Origin: Boswellia sacra
Taxonomy: Eukaryota; Streptophyta; Magnoliopsida; Sapindales; Burseraceae
Reading direction: 5' to 3'
Length of the DNA stretch: 64,000 nucleotides
Assembly: GCA_013180625.2 (NCBI GenBank)
Contig: SNVD02000483.1
Span: 1 to 64,000, forward strand
Within the stretch, counting starts at the first letter, position 1, and every line of letters starts with the position of its first letter. The translations under genes and the position numbers were made by a program. The notes under the pieces are model-generated. The model did not search any database. It had not been told where the DNA came from and saw only the letters and a list, made by a program, of their open reading frames with translations. Of the stretch, positions 19,563 through 31,419 are shown piece by piece.

Positions 19563-20975
19563 TGATAGGTGTCTATTTATGTATTACTTTTATATCAATT
19601 CGTCCATGTTTCTTTGCTATATTCCTTGGTATTTTTATGTTTTTGTGTGGTTTTGATGTTTGTAGGAGTTTTGGAGCAACTTGCACAAAAATGGAGTAAA
19701 ACCCTTCATTTTCACCTCTGCTAGTCAGTGATCTTCTCGGATTTAATTGTATTGATATACAATGAACCCGATGACATGTTATATACCGTTGGAAAGCTCT
19801 CGAAGTCTATTTTCTGGAGAAATTTACGGTTTATAAATCCATTCAGTGTACCAAAAGTTGTAATCAAAACAGTGTGAGATGTATAGAAATATAATTCCAC
19901 AAGCACTGTAGCATGTATAATACGGGGCACTGTAGCAAGTCACTGTAGCAGAGTATTTAAACACATTTTAGGGTTTTATTTTCATAACTTGAAGAGGGGA
20001 GAACGTGGTGGAGGCTGCAGCTCTGGAATTCTTTCATCTCTTGGAGTTCTTGAAGGAGAAAGGAAGCTTGGAAAGAGGAAGAACTACAATCCAAAGAGAA
20101 TTACATCAAATTTGCTAAGTTTTTCCCTTCCCTTTCATTTTCTGGAATGTCTCCATGTTGTATTGTATTTACCACGTTCTTAAACATGTGTAACTGAATC
20201 TGAATTGGTTGAGGGTGATTTCAAAGCCCCTGATATGGTTTTTGTAAGTTGATTGTGCAAAAAGTTGTTATCCAATTCTCTAATTGAAGTTGCTTGTATT
20301 TTCCCATGTCTAATGCTTATGATTGCTTGCTGGATTGTATTTGGGTGGCCAACTGAATATAATCTGGATATTTGTCTATTGCTAGACTAGAAATCTTGAT
20401 CCGTAATTGTCTTGAATTTCTAATCCTTAGTAGCAAAATTGTGATCAGAGATTGCAATTGGAGAATACAACCTAAGTTAAATAATCCGAGCTTGTGTGTT
20501 TATTGCTTAGATCAACCTATCTTTCTTATCGTAATGCATCCATTGAATTAAATTTAGAGAGCTTGTTCTAGGTTGTTTAATGGATAGAGATTAAATAAAG
20601 AGCCTGTTTTATTTAACAACAAAGTAAGGAAAGATTGGGATAACAGAGCTTGTTGTTATCTACGGTTGATAATTTCAATGGTGTAATTGGATGACAATTC
20701 TACAATTAATTCGCAAATCCATATCTTGTGGTAGAGAAGGATCCCTTAACCAGGTTTCTCTCATTGATTTTTCACTCAAATTAACTTTCTGTTTTGTTAT
20801 TCTTTACTTGCATTAATATTTCATCTAGTTAATCAATCAACAAAACCCCCCTCATTTAGTTTATTGTTGCTTTCGAATAACAAATTCAATTAGAATCAAT
20901 CCTCGTGGGAACGATATCTTACTTATCACTTTATTACTTGTGCGACTAGTATACTTGCTAGTTTCGAACGCATCA
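19563..20975 (+). repeat. Athila-like 3' LTR
   Basis: Almost the same as 11797-13207. Differences noticed include ACGTATT/ATGTATT at the start, a TC missing before the first CACTGTAGCA here, CCCATATC/CCCATGTC, GCTTGTTG/GCTTGTGTG, ACTCATC/ACTTATC and single-base changes in homopolymers. Ends CGCATCA, followed by TSD TAAAT. Confidence 0.95.
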
Positions 20976-20980
20976 TAAAT

Positions 20981-21540
20981 TCAATGACCAATGGTGAAGA
21001 CTTCATGTACTATGGAACAGCTAAGAAGATTTGGGACGTAGCTCGAGAATCCTACTCTGACAGTGAGAACACTTCACAACTTTGAAAGGTTAATTCATGA
21101 TTTCAAGGAAGGTGATCTCTTTGCAACTTAATATTTTAGTTCCTTGAATAGATTTTGGAAGCAAGTTGATTTGTTTGAGAATGGCTAGTTGTCCCGACTA
21201 TAATAACAAATACAAGAAAATTGTTGAAAAAGAGAGAATTTTTAAGTTTTCGTTAAGGCTAAATAAAGATCTAGATGAAGTTACGGGGAGGATTTTGGAA
21301 TCAAACCATTACCTTCTATTCGAGAAGTTTTTTCAGAAGTAAGAATGAAGGAAAATAGGAAAAAGATCATGCTTGGAGGATCAAATGCCTCTCAACCAAG
21401 CCCAAAAGAAAGCTCTATACTTGTTGCTCATAACACCAACATGCCAAACAATGACAACCATGCTAGAAGGAGAGGGAGACCTTTATGTGACCACTGTAAG
21501 AAGCCAGGTCACACTAAACAAAATTATTAGATTCTTTATG
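20981..21540 (+). pseudogene. Copia gag, C-terminal part with zinc knuckle
   Basis: Resumes the gag cut at 11796: FMYYGTAKKIWDVARESYSD, then after frameshifts and stops NKYKKIVEKERIFKF and LRLNKDLDEV. The zinc knuckle CDHCKKPGHTKQNY (C-x2-C-x4-H, last Cys replaced by Tyr) lies near 21486-21527. Not translatable as one protein. Confidence 0.85.
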
Positions 21541-22320
21541 GAAAACCACCTGATTGGAAGCCACGTGAGAACTGAGGATATGCAGTAGTTGGGAATACTC
21601 ATTTCTCAGTAGAAAATAGTCCATTTAGCAAAGAACAACTTAAAGTCCTCAAACAACTGCTTAACCAGACCAATTTGTCTTTCCCAACCATGCAAAATAG
21701 CGGATCCAAGCCTAATATCACTGAAACCAGCATAGAAACTGGTTATGTTGCTCACCTAGGTAATCTTTCTATTGCTTTGAGCTCTAAGGTTGACAAAAAC
21801 AATACTCGATTGTTGACTCTGGAGCTTCTAATCATATTACAGCTAATGCCTTTTTATTTCATGAATATAAACCTTGCTTTGAAAACCTGCTGATGAAAAT
21901 TATGGATGGCTCTATAATTAAGGTGGTTGGAATAGGCATTGTGATTATATCTAATAATCTGATTTTAAAATCAGTGTTGTCGGTTCCTAATTTGGCATGC
22001 AATTTATTGTCTGTTAGCAAACTGACCAAGAATTTAAAATGTGTTACAAATTTCCTTTCTACACACTGTGTTTTTCAGGACTTGGAAGCGAGAAAGATGA
22101 TTGGCAATGCTAAGGAAGAGATGGAGCTTTGTCTTCTCGAAAACACACAAGGTCTTCAAAAACAAATTCATACTACAAAGGGTGTAGCATTTATTGTTTT
22201 TCCTCCATTACCTAATAATAAAAGTACTATTATGCTTTGGCAATCTAGACTTGGTCATCCAAATTTTGTGTGTTTGAAGAAACTTTTTCCAGATCTATTC
22301 AATAAAAGTAATTCCTAATT
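21541..22320 (+). pseudogene. Copia protease and gag-pre-integrase remnant
   Basis: The protease site VDSGASNHITANAFLF is readable near 21812-21860, in a frame differing from the flanking one. Then VLSVPNLACNLLSVSKLTK (around 21977-22030) and the pre-integrase block LWQSRLGHPNFVCLKKLFPD (22235-22295), with the His of the HHCC zinc site. The frame ends in a stop at 22316. Confidence 0.85.
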
Positions 22321-23640
22321 CCTACAGTGTGAAATCTATCACCTATCAAAACATACTAGATCCAATTACCCTTTTCAAGGATATAAACCTTCAGAACCAT
22401 TTTCAATTATTCACAGTGACATTTGGGGGCCTTCTAGGGGTTAACAAAATTATTCGTACAAGATGATTTGTATCATTCATAGATGATCACACGAGGTTTT
22501 TCTAATAAAGAGAAGTCTGAAACAAAGTCAATATTTCAAACTTTCCAACAAATGGTCTAGAATCAGTTTCAAACAGCTATCAAAGTATTTAGGTTGGATA
22601 ATGCTAAAGATTACTTTAACTCTGTGCTTAGGAAAAGCTTAAAAAATAATGGAATTTTTCATCAAAGTTCATGTTTAGATACCCCACAACAGAATAGGAT
22701 CGCAGAAAGGAAGAATAGACACCTTCTTAAGGTTGTTAGATCTATCATGTTTTCCATGAATGTACCAAGGTATTTTTTAGGGGAAGCCATTTTAACCACT
22801 GCCTATCTAATCAATAGGATGCCTTTTAGTGTCCTTAAATTCAAAGCACCATGTCAAATGTTACAATCAATCTCAACAACCAAATTATCAATACTCTTCA
22901 TCCAAAAATCTTCGAGTGTTCATTCAAGACCATTCATCAGACCTAAGCAAGCTAGATCCAAAGGCAATCAAGTGTGTCTTTCTTAAGTACTCTGCTAAAA
23001 AAGGTTACATGTGTTATTTTCCTATCATAAGAAGGTTCTATACTACCACAGATATGACATTCTTTGAAAGAGATCCTTACTTTCCCAAAACACACATTCA
23101 AGGAGAAATCATTAGTTCAAGAATATGTATTTTGGCAAGACTTTCAAGACCATTGGACAGTACTCGAGACAAACCATACAAACCATGATCTTTACCCAAC
23201 TTTAGCTACTACTAGAAAACCATCTGAGACCCAAAATCCACCTCAGACCAACCATGATGCACAACATGACTTGACCGAAGTACTTGAGAATAAAAATCCT
23301 GAATCACTTCCAACAGCTTCACCTCGTAACTACATATTACTTTCAAAACAAACTGAGTTACATGTTTATTTAAGACAAAAATAACCTCAAGAGAAGATAA
23401 AGCATCATTAAGTTCCTAAACAAAGCCAAGAATCCAACTTGATTCTGGAAAGTCCAGGCAACACTATCTCTGAGCCTAGTCTTGAAAATAATTCTCTTTA
23501 TCTTGATGTTCCCATAGCTCTCAGGAAAGGAGTCAAAAAATGTAGAAACATCCTATTGGGCAATTTGTTTCCTATGAAAGTTATCTCCTCATTTTCAAGC
23601 TTTGATTACAAATATTTCCATTATAGAGATCCCGCAGTCG
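22321..23640 (+). pseudogene. Copia integrase remnant
   Basis: Cys pair and first catalytic Asp region near 22323-22440 (FSIIHSDIWGPS). The second Asp region reads RLDNAKDYFN (22591-22620) and the Glu region reads DTPQQNRIAERKNRHLL (22678-22728). Continues through FLGEAILTTAYLINRMP to the C-terminal domain with several frame changes (22829-23188, 23064-23384, 23439-23648). Confidence 0.88.
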
Positions 23641-24395
23641 ATTTATGAGGCACTAAAGAAACCTGAGTGGAATGCAGCTATTGGAGATAAGATTAATGCC
23701 TTGAAGAAAAATGGTACAGGGGACCTCAAGGTAAACAACTAGTGGGCTGCAAGTGGATCTCCAATGTTAAATACAAACTAGATGGAACTGCGGACTGATA
23801 CAAGGCTAGGTTGGTCACTAAGAGGTTTACTCAGACCTATAGGTTGGATTATCAGGAGACTTTTGCTTCAATTGCAAAACTTAACTCTGTTTGCGTATTA
23901 TTGTCTCTTGCAGCTGATTGTGGTTGGCCTCTCTTTCAACTATATGTCAAGAACACTTTTATCAATGGTGATTTGGAAGATGAAATTTATATGGAGATTC
24001 CTCCTGGATTTGAAACACCTATTAATGCTAATAAAGTTTGTAGGTTGTGGAAATATCTGTATAGCCTTAAGCAATCCCTTCGAGCATGGTTTGAAAAATT
24101 TGCAAAGGCAGTTAAGAAGCATGGTTACGATCAAGGTCAAGCCGATAGCACTCTTTTCATCAAACATCCACAAGATGGTAAGATAGCAATATTTATTGTC
24201 TATGTGGATGGCTTTATTCTAACAGGAGATGATCTAGAAGAATTGAGCAGATTAAAGAAACTTATTACCAATGAATTTGAAGTTAAGGACCTAGGGAATC
24301 TAAAATATTTCCTAGGAATGGAGGTTGCTCATTCTAAAAGAGGAATCTCAATTTCACAAAAAAAGTATGTCCTAGGTTTGCTTGAAGAGACATGA
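23641..24395 (+). pseudogene. Copia reverse transcriptase remnant
   Basis: After a broken start (23645-23800), 23811-24395 is open and shows RFTQTYRLDYQETFASIAKL, LFQLYVKNTFINGDLEDEIY (usual D-V-K-N-A-F-L-H-G region; the catalytic Asp here is Tyr), CRLWKYLYSLKQSLRAWFEK and the catalytic box as YVDG, not YVDD. Two catalytic Asp are thus lost, so it is inactive. The part after 24395 (LGCKPTNTLME) is frameshifted. Confidence 0.9.
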
Positions 24396-25181
24396 ATGTT
24401 GGGTTGTAAGCCAACAAATACTCTTATGGAGTTAAATTTATAAATCGGGATTGAAGAATAATTGTGCACCGGTTGACAAAAGGAGATACCATCGCTTGGT
24501 CAGCAAGATTATTTATCTATCACACATCGGGCCAGATATTAGCTCCTTTTGAGTGTAGTAAGCCAATTCATGAATAGTCCTAATGAGAAGAATTTAAAAA
24601 TTGTTTACAGGATCCATAGATATTTAAAGATGACTTTAGGAAAAGGATTATTGTTTAACAAAGGATAGAGTAGGAGTGTCAAGGTCTACTCAAATACTGA
24701 CTAGGCAGGATCTTTTACTGATAGAAGGTCTATTACCAATTACTGTACGTAGGTATGGGCTATTACTAGTTACTGTACGTAGGTATAGGGAAATCTTATG
24801 GCTTGGAGAAGTAAAAAATAGGCTGTTGTTGCTAGAAGTAATGCTGAGTCTAAGTATCGTGCTCTAACATTGAGCATATGCAAAGGTATGTGGTTAAGAA
24901 GGTTGTTAAGGGAACTTGGAGTTACAATCAGTAACTCAATGACAACTTATTGTGATAATCTAGCATTTATCAACATTGTGGAAAATCCAATTCACCAAGA
25001 TCGAACTAAGCATGTTGACCTTGATTGTCATTTCATCAAGGAGATAGTTGAACAAGGAATACTTGAGTTATCCTATACATCTACTATAACTCAAGTAATT
25101 GATGTTTTTACAAAATCACTGCCAAAATTGAAATTTGATTGGCTTATTTCCAAGCTAGAAAAAATCAACATCTATTCCTAG
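24396..25181 (+). pseudogene. Copia RNase H remnant
   Basis: Broken frames with KVYSNTD, then the RNase H end: ESKYRALTLSICKGMWLRRL (near 24848-24908), YCDNLAFINIVENPIHQDRT, KHVDLDCHFIKEIV and DVFTKSLPKLKFDWLISKL, ending just before the polypurine tract. Confidence 0.88.
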
Positions 25182-25193
25182 CTTGAGGGGGAG
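25181..25193 (+). promoter_or_regulatory. Copia polypurine tract
   Basis: GCTTGAGGGGGAG immediately precedes the 3' LTR, the standard Copia arrangement. Confidence 0.88.
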
Positions 25194-25521
25194 TGTGAAA
25201 ATCAGATTTGATATTCCCTAATCCCTAATTTAAAGGGATTTTATTTTCTAATTCTAAAAATTCTTTTAATTATTTTTACCTGTTTAAGTTTTGAGATAAG
25301 AGTAAGCTGTTTATTTTATCTCTTGAATAAGTTCTGAGATAAGAGTGAGTTATTTTCTTTATCTTTTATACAGCTAAGAGTATTAGTATTTATTCCTGAT
25401 TTTTAGGAATTTAGGACTCTATAATGTTGTATTCTTCTCAGCTGGTTTGCCTATATATACATCCATTGTACTTCTAATTTTTTTGTGAGTGAGAAATACA
25501 AGTTTTACTTTTGAAATTGCA
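25194..25521 (+). repeat. Copia 3' LTR
   Basis: TGTGAAAATCAG to TTGAAATTGCA, 328 bp, then TSD CAAGT. Clearly diverged from the 5' LTR at scattered sites. Confidence 0.93.
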
Positions 25522-25526
25522 CAAGT

Positions 25527-26400
25527 GCTCTTCTGGACCCCCCTCCTGTTAGAGGGTTCTACAAATGGAATGAAGAAGTTGATAGGTCACATAGCATTCT
25601 TTACCTTATTGGTGAAAAGCGTCTGAACAACTTTCTGGGCTGCTAAAACTGCTGCATCCATGGCCACAAACAAGTTTCTTAACTGCTCAACTCTCTATTC
25701 TGTCTCTAACATCATCCTCTGTATCACTTTTGGGTCTGTGTTTAGTTGGTTCCCACCTCCTAGGTTGTTTCCTCTATTACAGTTATGCTCCTTACATAAA
25801 GAGGATGTGTAAGACGTGTAGTAGTGTTCTACTAGCTCTCCACTCCCTCCTCTTTAGGTCTGGTTCCTTCAATGTTCTAACCACCTACAATTCTTCGCTG
25901 TTACTCTCGATTCTTGATTTGGGCTTATTCTAATTTTTTTTAAGAGGCATGCCACTGATTGATCATTACCAATATTATGTTCCCTCGATTAGGATGTGCC
26001 CTTTCCACCCAAAGCTACCTCTAGTATGGGCTTTATGGTGCGATTTTCTTCTTGCCTAGACTCGTTTCTCGTTGAGACCACTATTCTTAACCAGTTAAGA
26101 TTGTTTCACAAATTTGTTTGTTACAAGTTCCCTAAAGATGACAACAAGTTGTAGCAGCAGATTTTTGCATGCTTGAGAATGGTTTAGATTGCTCCCACTC
26201 TGTATGAAGCTAGCTTGGAAAGATGATGGTAGGGTTGATAACACTTTTGATCCCTGTCGGCAAGGGTCACTCCTTCTGTTAATGGGGGGCTTAACTTTTG
26301 TCTTTTTACGGGGCTGGTACATGTAAAGACACTTCGATATCTAAGTCATTTATCGATTTTACTACCTAAATAGTTGAAATTTTTTGTAAACTGTGATTAA
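25527..26400 (-). pseudogene. Ty3/Gypsy gag remnant, N-terminal part
   Basis: The minus strand about 25690-25600 reads VEQLRNLFVAMDAAVLAAQK then VVQTLFTNKVKNAM, like the region before the gag core in TAT-type elements. It lines up with the gag remnant at 10790-10980 once Copia is removed. Further up, 26322-26095 is open on the minus strand (75 codons, no recognisable domain) and may be part of the same gene. Confidence 0.45.
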
Positions 26401-27788
26401 ACTATGGCAAGGGCTAAAAACTGATAAAAGTAAGGAGTAAGGTTAAGATATCTTTTTGGTGCTCTCCAAAGAGCACATAAACATTTTTTTTTTGTGGTTA
26501 AGCTATAGATATGTGTAGTTGAATGAATCTAAGTTGTCTCCTATGGCTACATTTGTATTGGTCAATGTTGGACTTTCCCCCCTAAGTTTTCTATCAACTT
26601 TCTATGCCCATGCCTCCTTTAGACAACCAAACATTTTTTATGACTATTCATCATGCCTCCATCTTTTCTTCTTTGTCAATTTTCCGTTTCTATCTGCCCT
26701 CTAAAACCATTCTTCTTCTTGTCACGTGTACTCTAGGTGCTAGGCGTAGGCTTCCACTACACTTTGCTGCATCTTCATTGTTTGCTTCCATTTTTCATTA
26801 TTTTGTCTAATATTCCTTTCAAAGCCAACCTTCTTCCAACCGTAAGAAGCTTCTCTCACCCTAAGACCTATCTTTCGTATTAATTGCTTCTCAACCACCA
26901 CATTAATTGTCATGATTTATGACTATTTTGCCTTTTGTGTAGTTATATTTTTTTGTTATTTAGAGGTTGGGTTCGCTCACTTATGGGCTACTGGAGCTGA
27001 ACTTACTGGGATTAGGTTTGCCTCATATAGACTTAACCCATATGAAAATTATGACTTCTTCAATAGGTAATTAATTTGACAAGACTGTTTATGACAACCA
27101 ATGAATTAGAGACTCTGAAAGTGCTAGCTTCTTATGTTATACAGCTTACCCACTCCAAGTTACAAAGCTTGGTTATCAGTTCTACACATTACTTTATCAT
27201 TACTCACATACATAATGCTACTTATGAAGCTCAGCCAACTACTCAATTATATAAGCTTCTTTCTCATAAAGCACAAGGCTTTATGAGAGTGGTTTTGTGT
27301 AGCAACTTTGGTAGGAAATGAATAAGAGGTTAGTAGTAGAGCAAAAACGTGATTGGTGGATCTTCCATATAGCTTCACTTGTTACACAACAATTCCCTTA
27401 ATATATATACCAACTAATTAATAGTTATCTTCTTAAAAAAGCTTCTACTTTTGACAATACGATTATCTCCATCCCTTAGAAAAGCTTTAAAATGTGAACT
27501 AACGAGATACATTTAACGTTAAGATTAATGACTGTATCTACTTTGTTTCTTTAGGTTTTCATATCAAAGTAACCTAACAATAAAAGAAAATTAAAAAAAA
27601 AAAAAGCTTTGAACAAAAAAAACCCAAAATAAAATAAAAACTAGGTAAGAATTCTATAGCAGACGAAGACTACACTAATAAAAAAAATCTTCCTTAATTA
27701 ACACCCGTAAACAGTTAAAAAAATAATAATTAAGAAATTTGTCTTTTATCAAATCTTTGATCTAAATCTCTATAAATAGATTTATTAC
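26401..27788. other. Non-coding flank of the Gypsy remnant, no gene recognised
   Basis: AT-rich DNA with small unrelated frames (26519-26704, 26604-26810, 27076-27321), none with a recognisable domain. It may contain the Gypsy element's other LTR, which I could not delimit. The MULE target-site copy starts at 27789. Confidence 0.4.
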
Positions 27789-27797
27789 AAAATTAAT

Positions 27798-27927
27798 GGG
27801 GAAATATCATATACCACCTCTACTTTCTGTGACATTATCGTGAAAAAAATGTCTTCTGCACTTTTGTATAAGCGCCAACCTTACCTTTTTAGAAAGTCAT
27901 CATGGATTACCCTTCCGTTAATAATTT
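27798..27927 (+). repeat. MULE terminal inverted repeat, left
   Basis: About 130 bp pairing with 33137-33266: shared blocks include TACCACC, GTGACATTA, TGTCTTCTGCACTTTTGTAT, GCCAACCTTAC and TTTTTAGAAAGTCATCAT. Many substitutions separate the two ends. Confidence 0.85.
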
Positions 27928-28469
27928 AGACATTTGATGACATAAGTTCTCCATCCATAAACTCTACAATTGCCAATATACCCTTTACCATATTTTTAAA
28001 AAACAAGTGAATAAATAAACAATTAATCTATTGAGGAAATGACCTTTTTACCCTTGAATGGACCCAATTAAAAATAAATCTTCCCAGCATATGTGGCAAT
28101 GGGAAACGATAGATTTACCCCTCACATTTTAAAAAAATTAATATAGCCATTGCAAGCTAACCGTTGCACCATACATGTATGTCTTTGTACTAGTATATGA
28201 AGCTAGTTTAAACCAGCAAAAACACCATTGTAACATAGACAAATCACGTCTTGAAATCAAATGCAATAATAATTTTTACACAAGCAATCTCACCAGTAGC
28301 CGTCATTTGACATAAATATTATCAACATAGACAATCAAAATCTACCACTCACCATTTAAACATCATTCCACACATCAAAGTTCAAGTTACAAAGCAAGGA
28401 ATAAAGCAATACAAGGTTAAAGAAAATGACATCAAAGGTAAGTACAAGGCCATAAATTGATATAGCAAG

Positions 28470-28930
28470 CTTAAGCAAGGAAGGCACAATAGCAGTACAT
28501 CAAACATTAGTGCTAGAGGTAAATCTAAATGGCAACCTAATCAAATTCAAAAACATGAGATACAAATGTAGTTCAAAGGCCACTGTTATGAATTCTAAGT
28601 CTTCTAATGATCCTGGTAAGTTATATTTTGTATGCAAAGATGGATTATATAATTTCTACAAGTGGCGAGAGCTTGATATTGAAGAAATTAACTGTGATGT
28701 TCTTGATTTGGTGAATGCACTAATATGGAATGTGAGGAGAAGACTAGGAAGGAGAAGTCCAAAACATTTTATAGAAGATTCAAGGTGATATGAAGCAATT
28801 GATGACCCAAAATGAAGTGCTTGTGCAAATCAATAAAAAAATGAAGAATGTTCTCATGGTGAACAGGTTGTTATTCTATATGTTGCTGCTTATTTTTATA
28901 GGATTTATGGTAAAGATGATGTAATGTAAT
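28470..28930 (+). pseudogene. GRF-type zinc-finger protein with C-terminal membrane anchor, frameshifted
   Basis: One frame gives SNISARGKSKWQPNQIQKHE (28502-28561). After a frameshift it reads YKCSSKATVMNSKSSNDPGK, LYFVCKDGLYNFYKW (28561-28665), the GRF zinc-finger pattern (CxC..NPGR.FF.C...C.FF.W) with two of the expected Cys missing. A further shift gives MKQLMTQNEVLVQINKKMKN followed by a hydrophobic stretch LLFYMLLLIFIGFMV (28791-28925). Plant GRF proteins of this type have the same ending. It lies opposite to the transposase inside the MULE, so it is either cargo or a second MULE gene. Broken in this copy. Confidence 0.7.
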
Positions 28931-29397
28931 GGCTTATGCATGAAATGAAGAGCAATCAAAGTTCAAGTTACACTAAACTGATGAACTCACAAGACTAAAA
29001 TGGGCTATTATATTGCAATTTGAAATACAGAGCTAAGCTGCATAGTCATGAATAAAATATATCAGCTACAAGATTACAATAGAGCATAATTTTCTTCTTA
29101 TTGTGTGTGCCTAACTAAATGACTATACAAGTTCCTTTATAAATGATTAGCAACCCTATTCAAGTTCATTTACATAATACATAGCATATGATGAAGGTTG
29201 TATTGCCACTGCATGATTACTTACATATAAATTGCACATTAACATACATAAAATATTCCAAAAGCTTTCAAAATATTCTTCAAACTCACTGATTTCCTTG
29301 AGAATACCACCTTGTCACTATATGATTACTTACATAAATTTAGAAAGATAGTAAAAAGAATAAAAACAAGTGACAAATGCAATAGAAGGTATTTATA
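28931..29397. other. AT-rich spacer between the two MULE genes
   Basis: The 3' ends of the GRF remnant (plus) and the transposase (minus) face each other here. No coding signal. Confidence 0.5.
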
Positions 29398-31379
29398 TTA
29401 CCTCTTCCTCTTCCAATGGTAGTTGAATTTTGAGTCTGATGAGATGAGGGAGAAGTTGAGCACCCAACATTTTCTGATGCTGCACCACGTTGAGATGACT
29501 TTGCTTGAGATGGTGATGCTAGTTGCTAAGAAGATGACCTTATAGTGGAGTTCCTTGCCTCCGACATTTAGAAAACAGGAAAAAAAATAATAAAAAGCAA
29601 GCAATGCTAGTTGTTAAATGATTTAATAATCATATACCAAAAGGGTAATGACATTGTAACTTGTTTATTCTTTCTGGCTAGGGCATTTATGCATGTCCTT
29701 TTCTTGAGACTAAGAGGATGTTGGTGGAGGGTGGGGTTATGCTACACCAATATGATTTACAACTGTATTTGGCTAAGATGCTATTGGTTAAAAAGCTAGC
29801 CTCATAGTGGATGTCCTTGTCTTACACATAAAAAAACCAGCAGCAAGAAAGTTAGCTAGACATAATATCAGCAAACATGGAAAATTTAAATATTTAGGAA
29901 ATATAGTTCACCTACCTTTTCTTATTTGTGGCTAGGGCATTTTTGTAGCTCCTTTTATTGTGATTGTACCCACTACAATTTTTGCATCTATTGTAAATAG
30001 CTTTGAAGTTGGCAATTGTCATTTGCAGCCTTTCTCCTAATTTCTTAGGCCTCCCTACCTTAGTCCTCTTTTTGGGGGCTTCCAAGTTATTACATGGCAC
30101 CTTTGGCCACTCACTTTGATCGGGTATAGCCCTGACGTAATGGTCATAGGCTGCGATGTATCTATCCCTCAATAGTATCTTGTCGACAAACTAATGAATA
30201 TTTACCCTCCTTTCATTTGCATAAGCAATGGCATGGATGCAGGGCATTCCAAAAATCTGAAACTATCCACAACTGTAATACCTTTTGTTCAATCTCACCA
30301 CACAAACTCCCCCTTTAATTAAAACGTCAAACTCTATGTTGCCACACCAGATCACCTCTATTACAGGACTCAATTTCCCTTATCACTAATCACACTCCTA
30401 AATTTTGGACCTACATTTAGTGCCATTTTAGACATTCTTTTAGCTTGTAATGGCCAAACAAAAAAAAATCAAAAGCAAGTTATGAAAACAAAAGCACCTA
30501 ATAAGTAAAATCCAAAAAAAGAAATGCAATGCACTTACTTTCTCTACATCCTCTTTATTCCTTCTTATGTCCTCAACCATGATAAGATAGGTCTGACCTC
30601 GACGACGGTTGATCCAAGAGTTAAATGATTCCTTGATATTGTTGGTGACATGATCAACCTTAATATTTTTATCGAAGGTGTATCTACTATAATGTATTAG
30701 AGGAATGTTGGCCGAGTAGTCAAATGCCTTATTCTCAACTCTTTTAATTTCTTCCATGGTTAAGTGATAGTCACTAACATAGAGGCTTTGCAAGCCCTTC
30801 AAAACAACTCATGTATTCTTGATTCAATATATTCTCTATTGAAATTTTCATACAAATGCTTACCACAAAAGTTGTTTGATGCTTATAGCCACCGCACAGT
30901 CAAAGCATTCATAACTCTCTTTTGCTTATCACTCATAAATATCATAGGCAGCCTACACCCATCTACTCCTCATATGTGTTCACATAATAGCTATAAAAAC
31001 CAATTCCATGTCGAATTGCATTCAACCTCGTAAATTCTTAGGGCTAAGGGAAACATCCCATTGTTGGCATCAATGCCCACAACTATCAGTAACACCTCTC
31101 CCGTAGGGCCCTTTAGGTGACAACCATCTACACCTACAAATGGCCTACAACCCCCAACAAAACCTTGTCTCTGTGCAAGAAACCTAATAAAAAACCTCTA
31201 GAATTTAGAGCTTGCAGATGTCAACTTTGCATCTACCCTAACATAAACAGTTATACCAGGCTTTGTGATTTTTACAATGTTTGCATATTTGTGCAATAGG
31301 TTAAGGGCTTTTAGGTGGTGTTCCCTTATGACCTCAAGAGCTCTCATCCTAGCTCTACACAACTTCTATTTGTATGCTT

Positions 31380-31419
<40 letters not shown>

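Larger units (their letters stand above)
11797..20975 (+). mobile_element. Athila-like Ty3/Gypsy retrotransposon carrying a Cys-rich ORF and a LOG-like gene
   Basis: LTRs at 11797-13207 (1411 bp) and 19563-20975 (1413 bp) are nearly identical: by eye about three substitutions and about six one-base indels. TSD TAAAT lies at 11792-11796 and 20976-20980. A tRNA-Asp primer site and a polypurine tract are present. Internal order: gag C-terminal part, mutated protease, a pol linker stopping at the first residues of RT, a T-rich intron-like segment, a 184-aa cysteine-rich ORF, 67-bp hairpin repeats, an intronless LOG-like ORF, then about 2 kb non-coding with polypurine motifs. The gag capsid core, most of RT, RNase H and integrase are absent. 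It must therefore have been mobilised by another element's proteins, and recently, judging from the LTRs. It splits the Copia gag. Confidence 0.93.
11148..25521 (+). mobile_element. Ty1/Copia LTR retrotransposon, degenerate, interrupted by the Athila-like element
   Basis: Two 328-bp LTRs (11148-11475 and 25194-25521) are flanked by the 5-bp TSD CAAGT (11143-11147 and 25522-25526). The order gag, protease, integrase, RT, RNase H is the Copia order. Without the nested element (9179 bp plus one TSD copy) it is about 5.2 kb, a normal Copia length. All coding parts carry stops and frameshifts, and the two LTRs differ at many positions, so it is old. It sits in the gag of the minus-strand Gypsy element. 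Confidence 0.95.
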
